Origin: Galbula dea
Taxonomy: Eukaryota; Chordata; Aves; Piciformes; Galbulidae
Length of the DNA: 64,000 nucleotides
Assembly: GCA_013399015.1 (NCBI GenBank)
Contig: VWZX01006105.1
Location: 1,550,001-1,614,000, forward strand
Reading direction: 5' to 3'
Part shown: positions 37,301 to 47,881 of the stretch, piece after piece
How the letters are laid out: each line of letters starts with the position of its first letter
Numbering within the stretch: position 1 is the first letter of the stretch
Translations under genes and position numbers: made by a program
The notes under the pieces: generated by a model
The model's database searches: none
The model's input: the letters and a program-made list of their open reading frames with translations, nothing else
What the model was told of the DNA's origin: nothing

Positions 37301-40002
37301 TTTCATTTTAAAATATAATCATAAGACTTTATCTTTAAAATCACTGAAGGGGCAGGAGGTAGGAAAAAAGGAAAACTGAAAAATGATTTTTCATCTAAAC
37401 ATTCACTGGAATATTTCAAGGTCCTTCACTGGCTCATTGGTTGAAATGGGCATGATACAGGGACAACGTAGAGTTACAAGTTTCTGGTATATAATATCTT
37501 CTGCAAGAGTTACTCTGTTCATTCACAGAAAGAGATTTATCTGAAAGAAAACAATAGAATTCCTAGAATTGCATGTTAAAGGAATATATATAGATATTCC
37601 TCCAGATGAGCTTCTTTCATTCCCGTGACATAGGAAAAGTCATGGGTTTTGATCTGTCGAACTTAAAATTGTCAGTAGTTACAATTCTACTTTTGCTGCC
37701 TGAAAGGGGTGAAATGAAGGGCAGGTACTAAAACATGCAAAGCTTTAATTAAACTGTTTGCATGCTCAGAGAGATGAGTGTCTCTTAAAAAAATTAAATA
37801 CTAATTTTTAACACTGTGACATTTCCATCCATCTTCTTGATTATGCTATTCAATCCATTAATATTTCCACTGAAACCTTTCCATGAAATAACCATAGACC
37901 ACCACAATTATGCTTGTACATTCTGTGCATACAATACTGGATAATAAGGCTCATATAGTTTTATTTTCATAGATAATAACAATGTTTAATGGTTTCATCA
38001 CTTCTTCCTTGTCTAATTATTGCATTTGTACTGCTGCAGAGCACACAAGGGGGACCATGCTCACTCACAAAGGAAATGAAAAAGGAAAAACAGATAAAAA
38101 GGAGTAGGAGGAAAAAAGAATTGTTAAAGTCCTACACATTTCTAACACCAACTGTGATAGTTGCATATTGCTGTATAGTGGCAAAACAGAGTTCACAGAA
38201 GCTTGTCAGAAAGGTGGGATATAATGTCACAGGTAAGACATAACACAAGCTGCTTGGCCCAAAAAAGAACATAAAATTAGAAAGGATTTTGAATGAAAAA
38301 TATGTGAAGCTGAAGTCCATGGAACTCCCAGGTCTAGGTGTCACATACAGACTAGAAAGTAGTTGCAGAAAGAGGAAAAAATCTTACACTGGGGACATAC
38401 CAAAAAGTGCTAGTGTCCACAGTCCTCCTCCATGAAAAGTCTTTGCTAGCTCAGAGCCCACCATTGCTTGCACATCAGATGCTTAGCTGAAGTAAGTCCC
38501 AGACACGTGCTTAGGAAGGGGTGTAAGAGAATATCCACCCCTGCTAGTGCCCTGACTGCTTACAAGGGCGCTGGGGGCTCATTCCCCCTAACATGCAGCA
38601 CATGAAGCACCTACAAGGAAGACATCCTAAAACACTTGTGGGTGTATGGCATGAAATGTCACTGAATCCTTCCAATTTCTCTGCTAAGCCCCATAGACCA
38701 GCAAGTCTTGTCTGGGGAATATGTTGCACTCCTAGAGCAACATGGGATGCAAACATGACAAGAATCCAGACAATTTGTATTCTGGAAATACAAACCTTGT
38801 GGCCAAGGCTTTTTTTCCACCAACACACTCAGGTCATCCACTTACCTGACTTTCACATTCTGGAAGCAATCCAGATGTCAATTGTATAGAGCACTAATTA
38901 AAAGCAGGAAGAAAAGGGGGGGGAAAGGAATATTAAAAGAAGGTTAATAATGGTTTTATTGCTCTCCTTCATAACTTCTAAATGCTACTTACTGCCCTAA
39001 TGATATAGTATTTCTGATATCTGGAAATTTTAGTATCTTCATGCTTTTAATGAAGATGTGAAGATGCTTTAAGTTAGACAAATGTGCTTGTATTTCTTGA
39101 GAGATGTACCTTATAGATTCTTAGAAAGAAAGGGTTAATGGACTTTTTGAACTATGGCTCATGGACTGTTTTTACATTTCTGTGATTAGCCTTGCCTGAG
39201 TGCTTCGGGATTTAGTCTCTGATGGAGTCTTCCCTAGAAACTGATTATCTTAGGCTACCTATTCCAAGGTTTCTTGGCTCCTTGAAACAGAGAGGGAAAG
39301 ACTAACTTAGAAAGTGGTCTAAGTGTCAAATTTTAGACTGCTGCTATCTCATATGCTATCTGTAAGAAGGCTGTAAAATAAACTAGAAAATACGAATTTG
39401 GCAGAATTCATGTATAATGAATATTTTATACAGTGAATACTGCTTTCAGTGCATAATTTAGATAGATTGAAAGAAGTCTTGCATCTGTTGTGATATCTCC
39501 ACCTCCAGAAAAAAACCCAGAATTCTTCATTCATATCACCCAATAAGCTCTTGCCTTAGATGATTAAGGTTTAAAAAAGAAGACGAGAAAACTCCAGTGC
39601 AAAGAACCAGGGAGAAAGGAAGAAACATGATTCAGAGACTTTCAGGCATGGGCAAGAGTATAAGATGACATGTTGAAAGGACTTCTCCTGTCTCCCTTCA
39701 TAAGACTAATTTCCACTGCAGGTAGATCAGGAAGTGAGCTTGACAAGGCAGGACAATTCCAGAAAAACGAAAGCACAGATGGGTAACTTCAAAAATTCAC
39801 CAGGGATATCAAGCCTAAGAGAGTGAAAGTTGTTAGTTATTCCCAGCCATCTGAAACAATAGAAAAGGAAGCAAAAACATACTATGCTTTGTTATTTTTC
39901 TTTAGCAGTTTTGTTCAGAGTTGTGTTAATGGAGAAGGTAACTCTTTGCCAAAATGCAGTAAGATTTCTTGTATTTTTTTCCACTTTTATAAGTTGCAGC
40001 AG
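34331..40002. other. Mostly non-coding stretch, no supported gene
   Basis: A GC-richer patch at 34390-34620 includes the small repeat GGGTACCCAGGGGTACC. A G/T run lies at 35005-35041. An 85-codon plus-strand frame at 37989-38243 begins with a signal-peptide-like MVSSLLPCLIIAFVLL and meets a CACAG|GTAAGA donor-like site; it is discussed in the findings because nothing else supports it. A G-run (eight Gs) lies at about 38917-38924. Confidence 0.45.
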
Positions 40003-40163
40003 GGGAGAATTAGATTCAATATTAGGAAAATTTCTATTCTGAAAGTGTTCTCACTAGAACAGGCTGCCCAGGGAAGTGGTTGAGTCACCACTCCTGGTGG
40101 TATTTAAAAGATGTGTAAGTGTGGCACTTTGGGACATGATTTAGTAGTGGACTTGGCAGTGTT
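40003..40163 (+). mobile_element. CR1 LINE 3' region fragment
   Basis: Plus-strand match to the CR1 C-terminal/3' UTR segment: AGATTCAATATTAGGAAAAT, AGAACAGGCTGCCCAGGGAA, GTGGTTGAGTCACCACTCCT, and TGTGGCACTTTGGGACATGA followed by TTAGTAGTGG. The terminal GGTTGGACT...ATTCTATG block is absent, so the piece is truncated on both sides or broken by a later deletion. The GGCACTTTGGGACATG phrase places it in a different CR1 group from the copies at 14.3 and 41.3 kb, and it resembles the one at 47.8 kb. Confidence 0.85.
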
Positions 40164-41336
40164 ATCCCTATTTACTAGCTCCTTTTCTCCCCGTCTTATA
40201 ACCCTCTGGGAATGAAGCAAGGCTTCTGACTTCTCTGTGACCCCCTCTCCTCTTCACCCCATGGAGCCAGCATGGCCAAGTCTATGCCATCAGCTGGACA
40301 CCATTCTCCTTGCTTTTCTCCTCTAACTTAATAAAATCCCTATTCACAAAGTCTCCTAATTTCTCTGCGCTGTCTCAAGTCCAGAATGACATAAAATGTT
40401 TCATAGATGCAAAGAGGCCACTGCAGCATTTTGCATCCTCTTGCTGCCTCTAAGGGAATAGCAAAGAAGTGTTGCAAATCCCTGGCTATTCAGTAAGTCA
40501 GTCAAATCCAGAGGCGGAAGGGCCATTTTTGAGATGGGGTGTACAACTTGGGGAAGGATGTGGCTAAAATATACACTCAGATATTCTCAGATAATCGTAT
40601 GGTCTGTGCTCAAATCACTGGAGTGTAAGTTCTTGCTTCTCTTCCTTTGCCATTCAGATCTCACTATCCTCCCCCAGTTCCCAGGCAAGTTATGGCACTG
40701 ACAATGTTAATCACAAAATATTGAGGTGAGATCATGTAACTGAAGAAAAACCAGAGGAGAGGAAGAACAGTGTGCATAAGCAACAGTGACACAGAAACAA
40801 GAATTTTGGAAGTCTTTTTCTTAGGTGTTCTCCCATAGCTTCTTTCCCTGATCTTCAACTAGGACTGAAAAAAATTCAGCAGTCATTTACTCTGGATGTT
40901 GTGCTATTGTACTGGCCAAACCAAGTGCTGTCAGCCCACATTTCCAAAACCTGACAGTAGAAACACTGAGTCATGAATCTTGTAGCTAAACTAGTGTTAC
41001 AGGAATACAACTGTAGGGGAAGGCAAGCCGAACTCTATATCATTGAGGTGTAATCTGGTTTGTGCACTTGTTTGATATTTCCATCTATTTCATATGTTTC
41101 TTTGGAGCAATCCCCTGGCATTTTTTCTGAAGTATCTGTCTGTAACTGAAAAAGAAAGCATTCATAATTTGAAATCCCTGACTAGAGCATCATCTTTAAA
41201 GTATAAAGTTAATCTAATTAAAAACAGGAAGAACGAAGCTGTTAATGGTAGTTTACCCCTCTGAAATAAGACTTGTCTTTCAGCATCTCCTATCCTTACT
41301 TTTAATTCTTTTTCAAGCAATGAACCTGACACAGGA
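40164..41336. other. Spacer between CR1 pieces, no gene seen
   Basis: No domain, splice-bounded exon or repeat recognised. The 64-codon minus-strand frame at 40664-40858 has no supporting context. Confidence 0.5.
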
Positions 41337-41533
41337 GAATCACAGAATATTAGGGGTTGGAAGGGTTACCTTGAAAGATCATCTAGTCCAACCCCCCTGC
41401 CACAGCAGGATTCCCTAGACCAGGTCACACAGAAGCGCGTCCAGACGAGTTTTGAATATCTCCATAGAAGGAGACTCCACAACCCCTCCGGGCAGTCTGT
41501 GCCAGTGCTCTGGCACCTCAACTGGGAGAACAT
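41337..41533 (-). mobile_element. CR1 LINE, 3' end only, about 0.2 kb
   Basis: Minus-strand copy of the same subfamily as the one at 14311-15047: GAATCACAGAATATTAGGGG, TTGGAAGGG, ATCTAGTCCAACCCCCCTGC, CACAGCAGGATTCCCTAGAC, CAGGTCACACAGAAGCGCGT, and GTGCTCTGGCACCTCAACTG all align closely. Similarity ends sharply at GAACAT (about 41533), marking the 5' truncation. GCGCG and ACGAG CpGs that are decayed or altered in the 14.3-kb copy are retained here. A chance open frame (41366-41638, minus) crosses the element. Confidence 0.95.
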
Positions 41534-44500
41534 GTGCAAATCTATGTGCAAACCCCGATACCAGTTTGCAAGCTGCTTCCATGAATTTTGGAGATAAGGA
41601 AATAGGGGGTTTTTGAGAGACAAAATATTAGGCTTCAATTTCCATTCTTTATGATGTTTCCCAGAACAATTGAAAATTGTAAGTTACATTTTTAAATTTG
41701 GGGGGAAAAAAAATCTAAGTTAAAATAACAAATGAATCCTACTTATAGGATATAAAAAAATGAAGTAACAAAATGAAAAAGCTTTTGGAAACATTGAATA
41801 TAAAAAAGAAAAGTATTCAGGTAAAATGCTGAATACTCAAAGAATGCTCCTTCCTCTAGCTTACTTGGTTTTTTTCTTCAGACAGCACAGAATGAGTTAG
41901 AGCTGGCTTTTCCTCAAAAATAATCTCTATGTAAAGCTATATGCTTTGTACTAGGGGGATATGGCATAGGAGGGATGTTTTTAAATGAACATTTTAAAAT
42001 GTGAACTTCACAACAGTGACACATCTGTAGGCATTTGTGCTAAAAAGACTAACAAGCTGTTATAGCAACAAGCATTAAGTGATGACTTCACAAGAGCTAT
42101 TGAGTGACATCAGAATAGCTCCTTGAAAATAAATGCTTTTGCTTTTTCTGCATCAGAAGCTTTCTGGATTAGCTGCTTTAAGCAAATGAGAAGAGACTGT
42201 AGTCTTCTAGGCTTTTTGCCTTTCCAGAAAAACAGGATACTTCAGTCAAGATGCTAAACATTAAGAAGGTAAACACTCACAACTGATAGCATTTAGAAAA
42301 GTTACCAAATAGTCATGAACTCTCCAGATATCAAGGACACTTCATGAGTAATTAATGAGTGTTGTAATAGAGTTTTTATCTGTGACAGGTTACATCCCAC
42401 CACATGGTGTACTCAGTCAGTTTTTAATGACTCAGTCTGCTCTGACTTCAGGAAACCATGATGTTGAATCTCAATTTACAACCCAGCAATGGTTAATGAA
42501 CCTCAGCAGAGGAGACAGAGGTGACTAATTATTCACACATTTAAGAAAAAAGAGGAAGAATAGGAAAGTCTTAAAAAGGTGGTTAAAAAAAAAAAAGACT
42601 CATTAGTATGCTAAAGTATTTAATTTAATTGCCTGCATAACAGATTTATCCATAAAGAAAAAAAATACCTACTCTGGCTTCCCTTCTCCCTACATCTCTG
42701 AATGAACTAGCCTGAGGTAAGAGATGCTGTGCCCTTGGACATCTGCCCTTCACCCACAGACACAATATAAATGCCATCCAAAACTGTGAACAATAAATGT
42801 CACAAATATTTGTTGACTTGTTAACAGTGAATAGCCCAAATCCAGAACCAGTCATATAAGTCTGAAAGCAATTCAGAACAAGCTAGCATCAACTGTTAGT
42901 TCTCCTGAGCCTGAGATTTTTTTTCTCCCCTCTACCCCTGCCTCAGGAATGCCTTTCAAATACTTTAGAGACACAGAGAAGATAGGATGCTACAGCTGGC
43001 AGAACTTCAGCTTGAGGAAAATTAACTCCCTTGATTGCAGATCTGAGTCATCTTTACCTGCAAGTGAGTCACATGCACATATTTTCCTTTATCAAAATGC
43101 ACAGGGCTTTCTGCTCTTCTCATGGTGTTTCTTCTTCTTCCTGCTAAGGATACCTCCAGTTTCCCATTTATCTTCCTCCCTGGCCGTACTCTGTGAAGAT
43201 TTTCCCAGCTGATCACTGTTCTGACATCTTCTTGCTCTCCTAAACTCTTTTCCTTAGCTCACATTTTACAGCTCTGTTTTGGCCTATTCTAGTTTCCCAT
43301 ATCTTCCTCCCACATCTTATGTTCCCATCTGCAGTCTTCTGCACAAGAACTTTCTCTTTTTTTAGCAACCACTGATGGCAACCAATGAAGGTAATGATTC
43401 TTAGATGGGCAAATGTGACAAAAGTCAATTCTGTGAGAGGGAAACGTGAGAAGAAAATCAGAACAATGCAAGCCAACAGCCGGCACTCAGTTTGGATCAT
43501 ATAGCTCTTAGCTGGACCTGCTCTAGACCAGGGTAACTGCACCCTAACACAGCCAGTGGCTTTTCCTGCAATGACTCTTTCATGGTCCAAGGCATAATTG
43601 CATGGTCACAGAGCAGCGCACATTCCCTTGGCCATGGGAATATGCTTTGACTGCCATGAAAATGAGTCTGATCATTATGCTGTTGATAAATTTGGGGAGA
43701 TGAAATGGAGGGAGAGAAAGGAAAGTGTCTCTGGGTTAAACCTGAAGAGTTAAATCTAAAGACCTGAAAGCTCAGGGTGTCACATGGCATCTGCAGGGTA
43801 GGGACAGAGCTAAATGGAATAGAGAATGAAACAAACTCCTTGGTGAGGTAATAGTATAAAAAGGCTTAATCCTGCAAATTCCCATGGAGCAAAATCCAAA
43901 GGGCTGAAGAGCTAAATTAATATGGGAAACTGCAAACATGTTATTGTAAATCACAATATATTTTTAAGCAAAATTTAACTCCACAAATATTTCCTCCAGA
44001 TTTGCTTTCTGTCTAAAAATACTGAATCTCTGTCCATTAATTTCCACATAGATATAATCTCGTTACACTTGTCAAGTAAAATTGAATTTGCACAAGCTTC
44101 CATGCCATTGGCTATGCAGAGCTCAGTTATAAAAATGTATTTTCAATTTGGGAAAAAATTGTCTGCAATGAGTCTGTGGGTTTGTGCATTGACAAATATA
44201 AATGAAAGGTGTATCCTTGAAGAAAAATTAATTGGCTCCCAAAATGAGAACTGAAGAGACAATTTTGGAGAAACTGTAAACACAGTGACCTGAGGAAAGA
44301 GTGATTTAAGTACTTTAAAAGAATCCTTAAAATTGACAAAATATATTAAACAGCCTATTTCTGCTTTTTCATTTGAACCTCTTCATGTATATGCTTCTGG
44401 CTCTAATTAAAATCTTCATCACTCAACTAACACCCACTGTTACAAAGTGATAAACTTAAACCCCAGGACTCTCTTTTGAAAATTAAGTTATTCTGGTCTT

Positions 44501-45531
44501 GGAGATAATTGGGTTTATAGGTCTTAATTGATTGTAGGCCTTAACTGATTATAAACCCAAGATCTTTCTGTCACATCCTAATCGTTTATTTCTTGATTGT
44601 CCTAATGCAAGACTTTAAGCGCTGCTTAATCACTTAGGTCAAAATAACAACAGCATTTCAGACATAGATTTGATTGGATTAGGGACCTGTCAATCTTGGT
44701 CTTTCATAAATAAACACCTAATTTCTCAGTCCTACTGTTAATATTATGCAAAGTCTGCTTTTTTCTTAAAGATAAGATTTCTGCCAGTGCTTAGTCTCAC
44801 ACAAGCTGCTGCCCCCACCAGCTACAGAACCTCTGGAAAAGCAAAGGCAGTAGCCAACCAAAATGTCTCTAAAGCCTACCAGAGGCAAACAAATGTGCAT
44901 TGTCTTTTAATGATTTCTTTGCTGTTCTGTACAATGCTCTATCTCCATCTTACAGGGTTATTAAATATGTACAGAAATATATAGATATTTTTGTTTCTGT
45001 TAAATTCTATAGGACTTTTCTCATAGGGATCTTAGACTGAGGACCCTGCAGAATCACAGTAGTAAAAAAAACAGTGTTAGGTTCTTACTTTTACCACCTA
45101 CCACTGACTTGAACTACTCTAGCCAGGTGCCACCATGGCCAGAGAAGGATTTAGGAAGCCCTGTAGCAGTGTGCACAGGAGCACTCACAAATAAAATTTC
45201 AGAAGAGGACTCTATGCAGCTCCAGTGGATTTGTACAAACCCTGACATGAATGGAGAGGCTTAACCACGCAACAATGAAGTTCACAGCTGAGTGCTCACA
45301 ACATACCTGAGCAGGTGATGGGCAGTTAAATGGTCTGCTGGGAGCCTATGTTTTGGAGGCAATCTCAACCTCCCTCCTGGAGAGCAATCTAAAGGAAGTC
45401 TGGTCCTAATCTCTGCTAACTCTGCAGTTCACTTAATTCCATAGCAAAAATATCTATTTATTTAAGTTAATTCTTGATTGCAGACAGGACCACAGTGAGT
45501 ACCTTGCAGAGCCAAGCTCTAGCACAGCAGC
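41534..45531. other. AT-rich non-coding stretch before the candidate gene
   Basis: No supported gene. A 12-base A run occurs near 42587-42597. The minus-strand frame of 116 codons at 43240-43590 has no recognised motif. A TATA-like TATTTATTTAAG lies at 45451-45462, about 70-80 bases before the ATG of the candidate secreted-protein exon, in a position that could place a transcription start near 45485-45490. Confidence 0.4.
44509..44560 (+). repeat. 11-bp perfect inverted repeat with internal tandem duplication
   Basis: TTGGGTTTATA (44509-44519) is the exact reverse complement of TATAAACCCAA (44550-44560). The 30-base loop holds an imperfect 17-base tandem repeat, TAGGTCTTAATTGATTG followed by TAGGCCTTAACTGATTA. 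It could fold as a hairpin in RNA or mark a small foldback insertion. No flanking duplication is obvious. Confidence 0.8.
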
Positions 45532-45708
45532 ATGGTGCTGCTGGGTGGGCTCCTGCTTGCAGTATGCTGCCTGCTTCAGAAGGAGCAGAGCCTTCAGACC
45601 CCAAAGCCATTAGTACTGCATAATCCTCCAGCAGGGCAGCAGTCAGAAGCAACTGAATACTTGGAGTCTCAGTACCAGCACCTGAAGCATCACATAAATA
45701 ATCTATGG
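45532..45708 (+). CDS. Candidate first coding exon of a secreted protein; unrecognised
   Basis: Fifty-nine codons from an ATG in strong context (AGCATGG, purine at -3 and G at +4) to a donor TATGG|GTGAGA, ending in phase 0. The N-terminus MVLLGGLLLAVCCLLQ reads as a signal peptide with a 13-15 residue hydrophobic core. It is followed by a Pro/Gln-containing linker (TPKPLVLHNPPAGQQ, about residues 23-37) and a helix-prone end (EYLESQYQHLKHHINNLW). A TATA-like element lies about 75 bases upstream. Phase-compatible exons follow at 46526, 50346 and 51279. I do not recognise the protein; a small helical secreted factor is one possibility. An open 65-codon frame with a hydrophobic start can arise by chance, so confidence is moderate at best. 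Confidence 0.4.
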
Positions 45709-46525
45709 GTGAGAAGGAGGGAATAGTGTAAGAATTTCCTATTGTGTAATTACAGTAAAAATAGCTAGTTCTGAACAAAGTTATTGCTTCATTGTTGTAT
45801 CCATGGCAACAGAAAAGGACATTGACTGTTAGACTATCTACAAATGAATATGGCATTGAGATGACAGTCTAAGAAACAGGCAGGTGGAGGTTTCAAATAA
45901 ACTCCAGCTGAAGCCATAGGCATTGGATCCTCAGGGGTAATACTAGGTGACATAAATGTGTTTCCTCAGCACCCTTTTTCACAGTAAGTGGTAACATACC
46001 CACCTGGTATACTTTCCTCTTGATGGAACAGGACCTGTTTATGAAGTCTTGACCAAGCAGCCATTCCTGTAGGTACAGCCGAGAAGAGCAAGCACCTCCC
46101 AGTGTGTCCATTCTCAGCTGGGTAACAATTCACCAGGAAAAGTTGAGAACAATCTCTAAAGAGACAGTTTTACAAGGTGGCAATTTGTAAGCCATGAAAG
46201 AAACAAATGCAGATCATTAGATCCTGTCAACTAATTAACAGCCTCCTAACGAGAACTGGCTGTAACAAATGACTTAGAAAAAAGTCTGGTGATTTATGTC
46301 AGGATCTTTGCAATTTGCTGGGGAGTATTTTCCTCCTGCACACAATAAACACCAAGAAAAAAGTAAAAACTTATAGAAGAAAAAGCTTTGTCTGACACCA
46401 CCTGTAGCCCTTCCCTGTATTCACAAAGCACATCCCATTAGCAGGAGAAAGTAAAAATTATAAACAGTTTCCTGATCACAGTTACTTGGCTTATGTGCTA
46501 GTAATCTTATTTTATTCCCATTGAG

Positions 46526-46624
46526 TTGCTGAAGTTACATCACTATGTTGATGAGTCCATCAATACAGTCTGGAAAAAAGTAACCATCAAGCATGTACAG
46601 AAGCATATCTTCAATTTCCTTTTG
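46526..46624 (+). CDS. Candidate second exon of the same gene
   Basis: Exactly 99 bases, 33 codons, between a T-rich acceptor (TCTTATTTTATTCCCATTGAG) and a near-consensus donor (TTTTG|GTAAGT). It begins and ends in phase 0, matching the phase-0 end of the upstream exon. The peptide (LLKLHHYVDESINTVWKKV, then TIKHVQKHIFNFLL) is helix-prone and amphipathic. There are no cysteines. Intron length to the first exon would be about 0.8 kb. Too short for the 60-codon cut-off of simple ORF listing, it is supported only by the splice borders and phase match. Confidence 0.35.
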
Positions 46625-47794
46625 GTAAGTATCCCTTATTTCAAGTCCTGCTGCCCTATCTAATTTTTATTTCACATGTGGATTTAAGTCTGAGATATTA
46701 GGGCTGGAATACAAATTTCAAATGTCATGCCAAGGCGACGAGTTGCCGTGAGTATTGTCTCTCAGTCACATCAGTGTTTCTTTGCATGTTCTCATCTCCT
46801 GCCTATAATTAATTGTTGGTCATGAAATTCCTCCTTTTGAAATTGATACCAAATTTTATTATAATAATTAGTTTTCTTTTGATATTATTGTTCCTTCAAC
46901 TATAGTGAATTGTACTGCATTTTTAATGGAAAATCATATAACACAAAATCTTATAATGTGTTGCACTGGTGACATAGCATCAGAAGCACATAAAGTTCTT
47001 GTAACTTTATGTGTGAAGAAGCAGCTTTTCTAATCAAAGTCCTGGGGAAAAAAATCTTTGTAACATAATAATATCATAAGCATTGTTAAAATTGTGAACA
47101 CTGAGCTGCTGGGAAAAATAAAAACTTCTCTATATCTTTCGGGTCACAAGTAGGATGGGTGAATGTGGATGAATAACCAGAGCTTTCTTGAAGAAGTTAA
47201 CCATATGCAGAAAATTTTCTCTTGGAGAAGAGTAGGGCAAAGTAGGACATATCAATTTGTATACATACAATAATTTTCTAAGAAATAATGTTAGATTTTT
47301 CTGTTTGTGGGTTGTTGGTGGGGTTTTTTTTTCCAAAGGAGGGATTTGACTCAGATGCCATCTTCAGTGGATGGCATTTCTGTGGGGATTTTATTGATTA
47401 CAAGAAATGAAGGCAAAACAAACAAAAGCTTTTCAAGGAAATATTTTACCCAGGTGAAAGCCATACAAAACAATCAAAAAGAACAAGTCTCATTTTCATG
47501 TTGTAGTTCAACTGGCTTTCTCTAGCATGGCTTTCATAGACAGCATAAAACCATTCTGTAAAGAGTTAGCCTTTCCACTGATGTCCTGATACAAGGAAAT
47601 GTGAACCACCTTCACATTAGTGAATAATCCATTTCGTGTCCAGAACATTTTGTTTCAAGGGTGAATGGTGTGGCTTGGCTTACAGCTGTACAGTTAAACT
47701 CTGCTATCCCCAGCACCATACTGCCTACAGGGGTGGATCCTGCTCACCTATGCACCATGCCCAGGCGTTGTGTGGCAGAGCTCAAGCTGCTCTA
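46625..47794. other. Candidate intron sequence with an alternative short terminal exon
   Basis: No repeat recognised. A T-rich acceptor (GGGGTTTTTTTTTCCAAAG) precedes a 72-base phase-0 frame at 47339-47410 that reads EGFDSDAIFSGWHFCGDFID, then YKK and a TGA stop. It could be an alternative terminal exon giving a 115-residue product. I find no AATAAA within 300 bases downstream, which weakens that option. Confidence 0.3.
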
Positions 47795-47881
47795 AGGTTT
47801 AGTGACATGATGGTAACAGGCTGATGGTTGGACTCAATGATCTTAGAGGTCTCTTCCAACCTTAATAATTCTGTTATTCTG
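47795..47881 (+). mobile_element. CR1 LINE 3' terminus, about 87 bp
   Basis: Plus-strand CR1 tail: GGTTTAGTGACATGATGGTA, then GCTGATGGTTGGACTCAATG, ATCTTAGAGGTCTCTTCCAA, and CCTTAATAATTCTGTTATTC. The order and wording are those of the avian CR1 3' end, with the terminal ATTCTGTTATTCTG repeat intact. The 5' side joins unrelated sequence. It lies within the proposed intron of the candidate gene and in the same direction as it. Confidence 0.85.
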
